A DNA stretch of 64,000 nt from Cymodocea nodosa (Eukaryota > Streptophyta > Magnoliopsida > Alismatales > Cymodoceaceae): the NCBI GenBank assembly GCA_036874045.1, contig CM072336.1, forward strand, positions 26,549,501 through 26,613,500, given 5' to 3'. The position numbers and the translations under genes are program-made. How positions within the stretch are numbered: the stretch's first letter is position 1; each line of letters starts with the position of its first letter. Of this stretch, positions 22,429-33,905 are shown in pieces. The notes beneath the pieces are model-generated. The model was not told the origin of the DNA, did no database searches, and saw nothing but the letters and a program-made list of their open reading frames with translations.

Positions 22429-24062
22429 TCAATGACCCATGATGGGTTGATAGTAGGCATAGACGTTGAGCAAGTCCAAGCAATATTTGAACTTACTCTC
22501 AATCACACTTTTGGTGAACATGTCTGCTAGATTATCTTTGGTGTTGATCTTCAAAATTTTGATCATGTTTTGACTTCTAAGGAAGTGATATTTGATGTCT
22601 ACATGTTTCATACGATCATGAAAAACATTATCTTTGGTTAAACAAATGGCACTCTGACTATCACAAAAAATGTTTGCTTTATCAATACGTCGCCCAAAGT
22701 CTCCAAGCAACCCCTTTAGCTAGATACCCTCTTTAGCAACTTCAATCGTTGCCATATATTCAACCTCAATGGTGGAGAGTAAAACAGTTGGTTGAAGAGT
22801 AGATTTCCAACTAACAACTAAGCTTGCAACTGTGAAAACATAACCTACCAAGGATCTCCTCTGATCAACATCACTAGCATAATCAAAATCTGAAAATCCA
22901 ACCATGCTACAGCTCTGCTTGATGCCATACATCAGCCCCACATCTAAAGTCCCCTTCAAATATCTGAATATCCTTTTCATGGCCTATCAATGTTGCTTGC
23001 CAAGATTGGACATGTACCTACTAACAACATTGAGAGGGTGAGCTAAATCAGGTCGGGTATATAGCATAGCATACATCAAACTACCAATGGCCTATGCATA
23101 AGGGACACGTTGCATATACTCCCTTTCAGATCTCGTTTGTAGTGACATAGTTGATGACAAACGAAGGTTCCTATCATAAGGCATCTCAATGGCTTTGTTT
23201 GAAGCCATTCCAAATCTGCTTAAGATCTTCTCAATGTACCTGCTTTGATGGAGAAAAAGTCTGCCAATGCCCCTATCATGTTGAATCTCCATGCCAAGTA
23301 TCTTACCTACTATTCCAAGATCTTTCATTTCAAATTCAGATTTTAAAGTGTCCTTCAATTCTTGTACAACATTGATATCTTTAGTTGCAATTAAGATATC
23401 ATCTACATATAGGAACAAATATACATGTGTGCCATCTTTCAAAAGTTTAACATACACACATGAATCAAAACAGCTACAAGCAAAACAAACTCTAATGATA
23501 AAATATCAAACCTTTTATACCATTGTCTAGGAGATTGTTTAAGTTCATATAAGAACTTTTTCAGCTTGCAAACCATATTTGATCTCTCCTTAACAATGGA
23601 ACCTGTTGTGTTTTCCATCCAAATTTCTTCTTCTAAATCACCATGCAAGAAAGTAGTCTTCATGTTAAGTTGCTCTAGCTCCAAGTTCTTTGCTGCCACA
23701 ATTGCTAAGAGCACTTTAATAGGAAGCCTCATCAAAGGTGACATCATAGCTGTGTATCACCTAACTTGTTTCAATATCATAAATTCTGTAGCCCTTTACT
23801 CGCATGCCATATCCTACAAAAATGCCTTTCTTGGCACGTGGCTCTAGCTTACTATATTGACATGGTAATATGCTGGACACCCAAATATCTTTAGCTTGGA
23901 GTAATTTGCAGTCCTATTCATCCACACTTCATATGGAATCCTTTCTTCAATTAAGTTGGAGGGAGACCTGTTGACAAGATAAGAGGTTGTGTTAATAGTT
24001 TCAGCCCAAAATTTCTTGTCCAAACCAACATGGGTTAACATGCATATGGCCTTTTCCAACAA
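22429..24062 (-). pseudogene. Copia element 2 integrase, reverse transcriptase and RNase H remnants
   Basis: Minus-strand frames at 23,844-24,062 (integrase tail, KFWAETINTTSYLVNRSPS), 23,439-23,747 (KTTFLHGDLEEE, LKQSPRQWYKRFD), 23,092-23,457 (YVDD in FLYVDDILIATKD), 22,720-22,980 (YLKGTLDVGLMYG, DYASDVDQRRSLVGYVF) and 22,429-22,710 (RNase H end). Stops before AIGSLMYA and LKGLLGDFG and the frameshift after HVCMLNF are shared with element 1. Gln codons still intact here (LHQSRYIEK, GIKQSCS) are TAG in element 1. Confidence 0.88.
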
Positions 24063-24263
24063 GGTGCAATTGAGGTGCTCAGCAACTCCATTTTATTGTG
24101 GAGTGCCTCTAACAATGTGAAGTCTAGTGATACCTACATCCTAACAATAAGTATCAAATTCAACGTTGCCTTTTCCAACAAGGTGCAATGTGAAGTCTAG
24201 TGATCCTTTCACCCACAACAAATTTTCTCTTTTCTCCTCTCAAACCTTAATTCTAATACTAAT

Positions 24264-24510
24264 TGTTGTGACAAATAAAGAAAAAAAAAGAAAAGATCAA
24301 ACACAAATATAAAAATTTACGTGATTACCCTTTTAGGTATATCCACAGATGAAGGATTATTGATCTTCTCACTTGTTCAAATGGAGATACAAAAATTGAA
24401 GCACCTTAAGAGTACCTTAGGTCTAAGATTATATAGCTTAAAGAATTATCGATCTAAATGATCAAAATACCTTTAGTTATTAAATACAATAGTTCAAGAC
24501 ACATTCAACA
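24264..24510 (-). repeat. 5' LTR and adjoining primer-binding site of Copia element 2
   Basis: Aligned with the 3' LTR over its whole length but with dozens of differences by eye, many of them C-to-T or G-to-A. Next to it, ATTAGTATTAGAATTAAGG resembles the initiator tRNA-Met primer site TGGTATCAGAGC. The TG end abuts the GAAAC target copy at 24,511. Confidence 0.8.
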
Positions 24511-25145
24511 GAAACAAAAACAAGTTTTTAACTAGTGTTATTACTGATTCTTGGCTCAATTTGAAGCGTCACTTGTATATTATGGTGGACGTGTTATAAA
24601 GATAAACCTTATTTTCCTACGTGCAAGCATCCTTTCGACATTTTGAGCCTTCACAAATCTCTCGATCGATGGTAATATTGACTCTTTTCTAGTATATAAG
24701 ATGAGGGACTTGGTGTGTTGAAATGGAATATTGTGCTTTCATTGCAGCATTCATGATTTTATGTTTGAGGAGAGTGTTTGTCTACTACTCCGTGCTGCAT
24801 GGTTTGTGCCACTAGTATTAGATGAGAAAGAAGATATTGGGAACAATGAATTTGATAGTCATTATTATCAATATGAAGATGATTATATTGATGATGATGA
24901 CTTTGAAGATACATATTTCACACGTAGAGTTTCAAATCTTCGAATTGAAAATAGGAGGTGGGAGGAACAATGGTTATGTGAAGGCGGGACGAAGGGAAGC
25001 GAAGCCTATAAACAGACAAATCATCTGTGATGCGGAAGCCGGCCTGTCTAGATCTCCAAGGAAGGAGCCTACCAGGAGTCAGGTCGTGAGGGCACTGAAG
25101 TGTAAGGTAGCAGATAAGGCAGCAAAGGAATGGAAACATTTGTGA

Positions 25146-26077
25146 TGCAACAAGTGATCTAATCCCATGGCAATGGTTTTTGATCGATTAGCAACAAGTG
25201 TTCAGGTAATAGTATGTACTGTTGTAGTTCTTTATTCCACGGGAAGTTGGGTTGCAATGAATGATGGTATGCATGTTGTTTTCAAGTAGAGGCTGGAAAT
25301 GTACACGCAATGAATGATAGTTTGTACGTGACTTTTGTACAGATTTGCAACGTTTCACGTTCTCTTTGATCATAGATATGACTGCTTTGATTTACGAACA
25401 TTGGGTTTCTTAATAGTAGTGGTGGTTTTACATTTATTATTATTTGAATTTTGATAAAAACTATAAGTTTCCTTCCTAGTTTATCAATAGAACTTACATC
25501 GTTGGTTTTAAGCCGGAAAAGCATCTCCTTATTATTCTAGCGTTACAATAGTTTAATTTGTTGCAAGTAATGAAATTTATAATGTTCATTAACATTTGAA
25601 TTTTAATGTATATAAAAGTACAATTATTATCGAGAAAAATATCCTAACAGTGGGTAGCTAATTCACGTCAACTGACCCAGCTAATTCACATCAGCTAATT
25701 ATGATCGTTGGTTTGATTGATGTGCGGGAATAGTTAGCATGGATTGTTAATAACTTAATCCCTTAGGATTAATGTGGTGGGGGAGAATGTGACTAGAACT
25801 TGATTTCAACTAAAGCCATGAACTAAATCTTTTTTTTTCTTAAAATCAAATGGACTTAAAAGTATTAAAAATCAGTTATAATTGCGTACAAATTATCATT
25901 CATTGCATGTACATTTCCAGCCTCTACTTGAAAACAGCATGCATACCATCATTCATTGCTACCAACTTTACAGTGGTCACCTACAACTATACAAACTGTT
26001 ACCTAAAAGTTGCTAATTGAGGAAACGATAGAAACTATTGCCACATGACTAGAGCACTTGTTGCATCACAAACGGTT
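25146..26077. other. Spacer between the convergent RING copies
   Basis: Holds the 3' flanks of RING copy 3 (to about 25,345) and of RING copy 4 (from about 25,875), which are inverted repeats of each other (for example ATGAATGATGGTATGCATG). The unique loop is about 530 bp. 25,500-25,700 also matches, inverted, the 3' flank of RING copy 5 at 35,690-35,870. No gene. Confidence 0.7.
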
Positions 26078-28830
26078 TTATTCCTTTGCTGCCTTATCTG
26101 CCGCTTTACGCTTCAGCGCTCTCTTAGCTCGCCTCCCAGTAGACTCCTTCCTTGGAGATTTGGACGGGCCAGCATTCGCATCACTGATGATTTGTCTGTT
26201 TATAGGCCTCGCTTCCCTTCGTCCCGCCCTCACATAACCACTGTCCCCCCACCTCCTATTTCCAATAAGAAGATTTGAAACTCTACGTGTGAAATATGTA
26301 TCTTCAAAGTCATCATCATCCATATAATCATCTTCATATTGATAATAATGACTATCAAATTCATCATTCCCAATATCTTCTTTCTCATCTACTACTAGAG
26401 GCACAAACCATGTAGCATGGAGTAGTAGACAAACACTCTCCTCAAACATAAAATCATGAATGCTGCAATGAAAGCACAAGATTCCATTTCAACACACCAA
26501 GTCCCTCATCTTATATACCAGAAAAGAGTCAATATTACCATCCATCAAGAGATTTGTGAAGGCTCAAAAAGTTGAAAGGATGCTTGCACGTAGGACAATA
26601 AGGTTTATCTTTATAACACGCCCACCGTAATATACAAGTGACACTGCAAATTGAGCCAGGAATCAGTAATAACACCAGTTAAAAACTTGCTTTTCTTTCT
26701 TTATAAATGGATCAAGCTCTGGCGATGATAACAGAAATTTAGTAAATTCTATTGGAAAAGAAATCCCGAACAATATTACAAAAAATTAATAAATGTATGA
26801 AGGAATGGAGAACAAGAGAAAATTGGACAATAACAAGGTCAAAAGCCAACTAAAAAGATATGATTTTACACAAAGTAGCAGGGGAATATTTAGAAAATAA
26901 AAGTTAGGTACACACCAAGGCAAATACATGTACTTAATCCTAGCCTCAAGAACTACCTTGGTTATATTTTTCTTTTACTTCCCTATTCACGTAAATCAGA
27001 AGACAAGGATTGACACAATGATGAAGTTGCTCCATGGTGATATGGAGATCACGACTTTCAATCTTAGAAAATAACCTTTCTATTTTTTAAGGTAATAATG
27101 TACAAAGAGAAAGAATGTATATAATTAGACCTCCTCCAAACCCTACATCGATGTAAATGATGTGCACTTGATTTAGCCTATTAATGCAAAACTCCAAATA
27201 AAGACTAGAGAAAGAGAGAATTAGGCCACTTCCTATCCAAACTAGCAAGAACCGCTAGTTACCATGTGAGAGTATAAACTACAAAATTCAAAAGCAAAAA
27301 TAGCTACAAACTATTCTTCACTTTCAAGTTTCAACATTAAAAATGCATGATTAACAAAACTTGACAAACAATTCAATTCTTAATAAATATTCGTCACTGT
27401 ACATCTTTCTAAAAAGTGCATGTATTTCTAAATGTACAATAATTAAAAGCAGCACATATTGAGTATGATAGAATCCAAATGTCCTGGTTTCTATCTAGTC
27501 TGTAAATTACACTTTCATTGTCTATTCCTTTAAATTAATACCAGAAATCAAACATCTCGGTATCACTTGTTTACGTCTGAATTTCATATATCAACACCAA
27601 TGACCTAGAAAGGTCTGACGGATCCAGACACAATGAACAGTGATAGGTTTTGTTTTCTATTTTCCTTTTTTTAAATTAAAACAATAACGGAAGATCATGA
27701 AAAACATACATGAACAGTGACAGTAGCCTGTTCTACAAAATGAGAGAAAGAAGACAGGGAGGAAGAAAAGAAAAAAAAATGGAAAACCAGAATGGTGTGG
27801 ACAATTCTGGATTAAATCCCCCACACATTTTACATAAAAAGCAAGAGGTTACCAGCTTGTAAGAAGTTATTAACAGATTTTGCTTAAAAAGTAACCATGT
27901 AGGATTCCTGTACATCATATTATCTCACCATGTAAATAATTTATTGATCCGAATGGTAAAATAACAAGAACCACTGCCAATCAGGTACAATATAAAATTA
28001 CACGATATTCACAATAATCTAGTAAGCAATAGCACTTTTTATTTATCTTCTATTTACACTTTTTCTAATAAATTCAACGATCCTAACAAAACTGAGGTTG
28101 AGAAATGAGGAAAGAAACCGTATAAAAATAAAAATGAAGAGAAGACCATTCGAAGGAAGCTTTTTCGAGAACAAACCAATAGGCGTGATCGCAACCCTTG
28201 ATAACGGCAGTCTTTTTGAGCAAAATCCTTTCCAGACAAATGGCGCAGACCCCCCCGTGCCCCTCGCTGGAATCAGCGACGGCTGAAGATGAACCTGCCA
28301 CCTCCTGTCCGTCTCCTACCTACCGCAAGACATTATCCAATAAGTAGAATAGACCGAAATACCTCAAGTCACCAAAGAAAGGAATTAAATCCCTTGAAAT
28401 ACAGAAGAAAGAAAATATTCAACCAACAGATCTAGACTCGCAAACCGATACCACAACGGATCGGGATAGGCGAGAACGGTACCTCGAGGGTAACAGCAGC
28501 ATCGGCAGCCATGGAGTAAGAGGAGAGGAGAAGGAGGAGGTGGCGGTGGCGGTGGCGGTGGTGGTGGGCTGGGTTGGGAAGAAGGGAGGCCGATGGTGAT
28601 CACCGAATCGGTGAAGACGATGTTCTTCCTTCCGTTGACGAGAGATAGTAGAAAGGAAGAGGGTGAAGTTAGACCACATGTCCGGAAATGTATACATATA
28701 TATATACTTTTCTGTGTAGTGTCGTTTCTAAATCAACGATCTGGATGCTACAGAATTTGTCGATTTTAAATCAACGGTCTGGATGCGACAAAATATGTAC
28801 AGTGTGGTCATCAGATACCGCCCTCTCGAT
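25880..28830 (-). repeat. Direct segmental duplicate of 36,030-39,227
   Basis: The whole RING copy 4 unit (3' flank, exons, introns, about 300 bp of promoter) is repeated about 10.2 kb downstream in the same orientation. Similarity stops near 28,830, where CCCTCTCGAT is followed by unrelated sequence in the two places. One interval of intron 2 (28,020-28,130 against 38,195-38,545) is unrelated. Confidence 0.85.
26078..28512 (-). CDS. RING-finger protein (likely E3 ubiquitin ligase), copy 4
   Basis: Four exons can be joined with GT-AG introns: 28483-28512, 28177-28319, 26539-26643 and 26078-26462, giving 220 residues. The N-terminus is MAADAAVTLE. The C3HC4 RING is complete (Cys35, Cys38, Cys53, His55, Cys58, Cys61, Cys74, Cys77), with the codon of Cys58 split by intron 2. 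Behind it are IHDFMFEESVCLLL, a long acidic stretch rich in Asp, Glu and Tyr, the block RIGNRRWGDSGYVRAGR (here LIGN) and a basic RRAKRALKRKAADKAA tail. This layout fits a conserved plant RING family whose members act as E3 ligases; the substrate is unknown. It ends five residues earlier than copy 5. A TATA-like (TATA)n lies at 28,693-28,706. Confidence 0.8.
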
Positions 28831-30040
28831 CGGTAATAACAACATTTATATATATTAATGTTATTATTACAAATAAAATTTTCTTTATTACTATTAATTA
28901 AAATAATTGGTTTGATTTTACATATGTGAGTATTATTAAAAAATTTGTGATTACCATTTAGAATTAATGCAATGATTTTAAATATTTATAATGTGAACAT
29001 TAATGAATTGATTAATATTAATTTTAACAATTAAAATTTACTAAGTATTGTAATTATATAATATATAACACGTTCGGTCGTACCGGAATATATACAAATT
29101 TATTTATGACTATTAATTAAAATAATTGATTTAATTTTACATATATGATTATTATTAAAAAATGTATGATTACTATTTAGAATTAATGCAATGATTTTAA
29201 ATATTTATAATATGAACATTAATGAACTAATTAATATTAATCATATATGTATAATAATAGTAATATTATGTATAAATGAATTAATATTACGTATATTAAT
29301 ATTATAATACTTATATTACGTATAATAATAATACTACTTATAATATAGTAATAATAATACTTTTACTTACGGATAATAATTATTTTCCCCAAAACCCGTA
29401 TGCACCAGACATTCGAAATGTTTTCCTCGTTTACACCTTTTACCTACGCCCTCACTCTCTTGTTGCTGCTCATCATTTACGCTCGTTGCTCATCGCTTGC
29501 CACTTACACTCACCACTTGTCAGTCATTGCTGTTTGCTCACCCTTGTTGCTCGTTATCACATTGACCACCCTTACGGGTTCTTTCCTTCTTCCCCAGTTT
29601 TTATTTGTTGCTGTTAATTGAATGATCTGCAAGTAGAAATGCAGTTTTCATGTTGTTGCCGCTGTCTAAATTTCTACATCGAATATTATGACTAAGACAT
29701 ATTGTTTTATGTTGTTTTAGTACAGTTCTTTAATAGATTCGATTAAGGCCGAAATTTTGTATTTCCGCTATTCAAATCAAGTGGGTTCGTCTAGTTTTTC
29801 AAAATGAAGTACTTGTAGAATGGTGTGCTCGTCGCCCTTCACACACCTCGTGCCTCTTCCTTCGCAATCTTGGCCGTGTCAGAGGAGGGTGCCTTTTTCA
29901 GCACCACTAGAGCTGCATTGTAGGTATGGGGTTTGGATTTGGTTGATTTCTTTCGATTAGGGATGTCCACCAAAGATAATGTTGCATTTTGAGACAAAAA
30001 TATCGAATGTTTTGTAAGTCTCATTCCCCATCTTACTTGG
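28831..30040. other. AT-rich spacer with a long direct duplication
   Basis: A unit starting CTATTAATTAAAATAATT at 28,891 recurs at 29,110, and the two copies of about 130 bp stay alike through AATGCAATGATTTTAAATA. From 29,250 to 29,390 the sequence is simple A/T. A short frame at 29,400-29,621 has no recognisable features. No gene. Confidence 0.65.
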
Positions 30041-30045
30041 TTTGA

Positions 30046-30400
30046 TGACGCTAGGAAACAAAACTACAAGGCAAAGTTACTAAAAAGGTGTTTTTCAACA
30101 TAAGCATTGGAAATCCTGTTGGTGGTGCAGTTGTTGAGAGGATTGTAATTAGTCTCCCATCTAACTATTGAGAATTCTCGAGCTCTATAAACGAGTGAGG
30201 AACTCGATTTTCATTTCTCATTTTATTTATCTAATTTAGCATATGTTAGCTGGAGAAAAGGGAATTCATTTTGTTGGTGTTTTCGTGTTCTTGGTACTCC
30301 TTCGTTGTAATCAGGTGAAAAGGATTTGGGTGCAAGGGGTCGGCATTCCGTCCTGTCATCAAATCCTTCATGATTCGAAGGAGCGACTTTGATAAGGGAA
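30046..30400 (+). pseudogene. Cyclophilin (peptidyl-prolyl isomerase) gene remnant
   Basis: 30,085-30,160 reads KKVFFNISIGNPVGG...RIVIS, the N-terminal strand of plant cyclophilins (usually KVYFDISIGNPVG..RIVIGLYG). It is followed by a frame-shifted TIENSRAL, matching TAENFRAL. After an intron with acceptor TTGTAATCAG (about 30,313), GEKDLGARG and, one frame over, FRPVIKSFMIRRSDFDKGN follow (family: FHRVIKDFMIQGGDFDKGN). A block corresponding to LYGDDVPQ is deleted and the rest of the gene is absent. Because the intron survives, this is a decayed gene piece rather than a processed copy. The SIGNPVG wording resembles the chloroplast-type cyclophilins. Confidence 0.75.
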
Positions 30401-30769
30401 ATGTGAGCATAATCTGTGCTCTTGTATTGAAATTATTTTTCAAGCAATTTAGTTCTCAATGGAGTATACTTTTTATTCATTGCAAGGAAATTTGAATTTT
30501 TAGAAGAGTTCTTGTGATGTTACATGTAGATTTTGATTCTAAACTTTGTGACTTCTAATTTTTAGCACTAATTTGCACTTTCTTTGATGTTTTAATCCAC
30601 TTATGTTTTTGCTTGTTGGAAAGATCATCCTTTAGCTTTTTGTAAAAGTTGATTTCACTGCATCTTGAGTTGAGAGGAAAGAGATGCAGATTTTAAAATT
30701 GGTGGTGAATTCTATGTTGTGATCTGACTTTTGCAATTGTCCTAAAGAAACTATTTCTACTACTGAATC
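30401..30769. other. Spacer between cyclophilin remnant and Gypsy LTR
   Basis: Could be the following intron of the cyclophilin remnant (T-rich), but no further cyclophilin exon is readable before the Gypsy LTR begins. Confidence 0.4.
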
Positions 30770-30990
30770 TGTTGTAGATAATTAGTAACCTAGTCGGTTG
30801 ATTATTCAGGTGTGCCTACCCAATTATCTTCTTACTTTAATAATGGTTGTTAGGGTTTTAATGTTAGTTTTTCGTTGTTTTGAAACCTTGGAGAGCATAG
30901 CACCTCTCAAACAGTGCTAATATCCATTATTAAGCATTCAACAGATCACCATTACCTTACGAGAAGTAAGGGACCCCAATACCCTTGCAC
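30770..30990 (+). repeat. 5' LTR (partial) of the Ty3/Gypsy element
   Basis: Matches 15,560-15,806 (minus). Its end is set by the primer-binding-like stretch that follows; its start is not clear because the flank differs from the other copy. Confidence 0.6.
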
Positions 30991-30994
30991 TAAT

Positions 30995-32052
30995 CTGGTA
31001 TTGAAGCTGATGGGAGATCAATGGGATCGCTCAACTAGGGGAGGCAGTGGGAGGCAGAACCTTGAGCCTCGGCTAGTGGAGTTCATGGATATGATGCAGC
31101 AAAGGATGACTCAGTCAGAGACAAAGGTCAAGTCCATCAACTTCAAGGAAACCCTAAATGAAGGAAATGGGGGTGAGCCATCACTGCAAATGTCAGAACG
31201 TTGGAATGGAGGAAGGTCTAGGAACTCAAATAGACATTACTACAACCACCCCAAACTGGATTACCTCCTGTATGAATGAAGGAGATGTAAATCAATGGAT
31301 ACTAACAACATAGCAGTTGTTAGCTTATCAGAATGTAGTTCCTGATAAGTGGGTGACCGTCGCCGTGATAAACTTATGAGAATCAGTTGCACAGTGGCTG
31401 TTTACAACTCGACAAACTAAAGAACTAGTTCTCTAAGGTGATCTAGTAGACAGCCTGAAATCAAGATTTGGGGGCGGAAAAGACGAGTTATATCAACTGA
31501 AGCAACAAGGGACAATTGACCAGTACTTGAAGGAATTTGATGCCTTGTCGACTAAGGTTAATGAGGAAGGATTTGGTGTCAATGTTTATAGAAGGCCTGC
31601 GAGAGGAGATCAAGTTCAAAGTCAAGATACTCCAACTGCCTAGTCTTGCAATGGTGATCTTGTATGCAATGATGTATGAATTGTACAAGAAGAATCGTAG
31701 GAAGGAGAAGAAGGAGCAACATATGGCAAGGAAAACTTGGTCTAAAAAAAGGGCATTGAGAAACATCGATTGGCAGAATCAAGATTACAAGGAGCCTTCA
31801 ACCAAGGAAAGGTTTGAAAGTCAGGAAGGAAAGGTAAGATCGAGGCAAAGGCTAGAGGAAGAAACTCATAGAAAAGAAATGGGGCTATCTTTCAAATGTG
31901 AGGGCAAGTACAATCGAAATCACATTTGCAAGGGCAAACAGATAGCAAACATTGAAGCACATTCAGAGGAAGATGATTTAAGTAGTGAAGATAGTGATTC
32001 ATCTATAGATGAGGGAGATATAGTTGGGGAAATGCCAAAGGTATTGTTGTAG
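30995..32052 (+). pseudogene. Gypsy gag remnant
   Basis: Frames 30,914-31,279 and 31,537-32,052 hold a retrotransposon gag (EFDALSTKV, VSMFIEGLREEIKFKV) and the knuckle region SFKCEGKYNRNHICKGK. In that CCHC the first Cys is Ser. A run of acidic residues (SEEDDLSSEDSDSS) follows. Gag forms the element's particle and binds its RNA; this one is broken by stops between 31,280 and 31,536. Confidence 0.8.
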
Positions 32053-32055
32053 GCC

Positions 32056-32450
32056 ATGATAGGGAGTGACCATCCCAAAACAATCAAATTACAAGGGAAA
32101 TATAGGAGACGACAAATCAAGATTGTACTTGATTTAGGCAGCACACATAGCTTCATGAAGCCATCTACAACCAAGAAACTGTGCATGCTAGTTAATCCCA
32201 GAAAAGGGCTAAAGGTGGAACTCAACTTAAGGGATCTAGTTAAATGTGAAGGAGTATGTACATGATTGAAAATGCAGGTGGAAGGTACAACAATATGATA
32301 GATCTTTATGTGGTGGAAGTTGTATGTTATGTGATAATTGGAATACAATGGTTGAAACCTTGGAGAGATATCATTACAAACTTTAATTCCTTGACTTGCT
32401 CCTTTACAATGGGAGATAAGGCAATAAAATGGAAGGGGAGGTTGGTTTAG
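32056..32450 (+). pseudogene. Gypsy aspartic protease remnant
   Basis: IKIVLDLGSTHSFMKPS is the retropepsin active-site region, with D-L-G in place of D-T/S-G. After a frameshift near 32,262, IIGIQWLKPW continues the domain in the second frame (VILGMDWL in active relatives). Confidence 0.8.
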
Positions 32451-32579
32451 GAGTTGTAGGTGGTCAACACGGAAGAGTTGTCCAAGAAACCAAAGAGCAT
32501 AGCTAGGATGACTCTCATTCAAGGAGAGGAATATCATGAAGTGACAGAAGAGTAGGCAACAGTGGACAGTGATCCAGAA

Positions 32580-33905
32580 GTTGCAACAATTTTGCAGAAA
32601 TTTGAACAAAATTTTAAAGAGCCAGATAAAAGAGAGGACCACATGATTCTTTTGAAGGACTGAAACAAGACAGTAAAGGTAAAATTCTATCGTTACAATT
32701 ATTATCAAAGGTAGGAATTAGAGAAACAAATTGAGGAATATTTGAATAAGCAACATATTAGGCCAAGTATATGTGAATTTGCATCACCTATTTTGTTAGT
32801 GAAGAAGAAAGATGAGGGATGGTGCATGTGTATAGATTATAGAGAATCAAACAAAAATACAATGAAAAATTGTTAACCCATACCCATAATTGATGAGTTA
32901 TTAGATGAATTGGGGGAAGCTTCATGGTATTCAAAGATAAGACTTACAAGCCATGTATCATCAAATCCAGATGGATGAGAGCAACATCCTCAAAACTGCT
33001 TTCCAAACTCATGATGACCATTATGAGTTTGTGGTGATGCCATTTGAATTATGTAATGCTCCAACCACATTCAAGGTGTGACAAACAAAATATTTAGGCC
33101 TTATTTGTAGAGATTCATACTAGTGTTTTTTGATGATATATTGATATATAGCAAAAGCCAAGAAGAACATTTATGATTCATTTGGAAAAGTTTTTGATTG
33201 TCTTGGTTGAAAACAGATTGCATGCAAAGAAATCTTAGTGTAGGTTTATGGTACAATCCATCGCATACTTGTGGCATGTGATTGAACCAAAAGGAGTAGC
33301 CATGGAAAATAATAAACTCAAGGTGATATTAGATTGGCCAACCCCAACAGATGTTAAGTTGGTTAGAAGTTTTTTGGGCCTTGTCAGATATTATAGAAGA
33401 TTCATTGCCGGAATTGACAAGACTGCAAACCCTTTGAATGCATTGCTAAAGAAAAGGGAATTTAAATGGAATAAAGTTCAACAAGAAGCTTTTGAAGAGC
33501 TCAAACAAGCTTTAAAAACTGCACCTATTTTGACTTTGCCAAATTTTTCAAAAACTTTTGTTTTAGAATGTGATGCATCAAGGTGTGGACTTGAGGCAAT
33601 TTTGATGCAAGACAATCATCCAATTGCCTACATGAGCTACGCTTACAAAGGAAAATATGCTTCATTACCAATATATGAAAAGGAAATAATGACAATCCTA
33701 TATGCAGTAAAAAAATGGAAATCGCTATTAGTGGGACAGTCATTCATAATTAGAACAGATTAGTTGAGTTTGAAGTATATAAATGAGCAACAAATTCACA
33801 CAAGTGCACAAGAAAAATGGTTGACACAGTTGTTAGGATTCGATTATGCAATCGAATACAAGCCAGGCCAGTCCAATTTAACTGCAGATGCCTTGTCTAG
33901 GTAAA
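32580..33905 (+). pseudogene. Gypsy reverse transcriptase and RNase H remnants
   Basis: EKQIEEYLNKQHIRPS, FASPILLVKKKDEGW, CIDYRESNKNT, PIIDELLDELG and the catalytic FFDDILIYSK (about 33,125-33,160) are readable with several stops and shifts. The open frame 33,248-33,763 then gives the RT thumb (VRSFLGLVRYYRRFI) and RNase H (FVLECDASRCGLEAIL, YEKEIMTILYAVKKWK). DALSR near 33,893 marks the RNase H end. Confidence 0.88.

Larger units (their letters stand above)
18765..24161 (-). repeat. Right arm of the large inverted segmental duplication
   Basis: Reverse complement of 1,175-8,565 minus the solo LTR. It carries GRP copy C, the RING intron piece and Copia element 2. Arm length (about 5.4 kb) equals the left arm once the solo LTR is subtracted. 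Divergence between arms is uneven: the stretch 20,175-22,623 looks identical to its mirror, while the regions on both sides differ at many positions. Confidence 0.9.
22128..24510 (-). mobile_element. Ty1/Copia element 2, internally deleted, both LTRs present
   Basis: Minus-strand element with 5' LTR 24264-24510, a decayed primer-binding site for initiator tRNA-Met next to it (24,247-24,263), a short leader, a deletion, then integrase, RT and RNase H, and 3' LTR 22128-22376. GAAAC at 22123-22127 and 24511-24515 is a perfect 5-bp target duplication. The host site is RING intron 2; the empty site can be read at 13,025-13,045 and 26,685-26,710. Gag, protease and pre-integrase are lost (junction near 24,161), and the deletion between integrase and RT is shared with element 1. 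Confidence 0.92.
21510..25145 (+). pseudogene. RING-finger gene copy 3, pseudogene split by Copia element 2
   Basis: Intron 2 sequence (21,510-22,122) continues after the Copia insertion as the end of intron 2, exon 3 (24567-24671) and exon 4 (24748-25145). Exons 1 and 2 are missing, replaced by the GRP module. In exon 3 the sixth zinc ligand Cys is Phe (TTT, in KPYFPTCK). Exon 4 reads normally through the acidic stretch to FTRRVSNLRI and then shifts frame near 24,965, after which the usual basic tail is readable in the next frame. This is an orphan 3' half of the RING gene, facing the intact copy at 26 kb tail to tail. Confidence 0.88.

Noticed and set aside
29400-29621. 73-residue frame after the A/T-rich spacer
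   Set aside because: Leu/Thr-rich, no recognisable signal beyond hydrophobicity, no conservation evidence.
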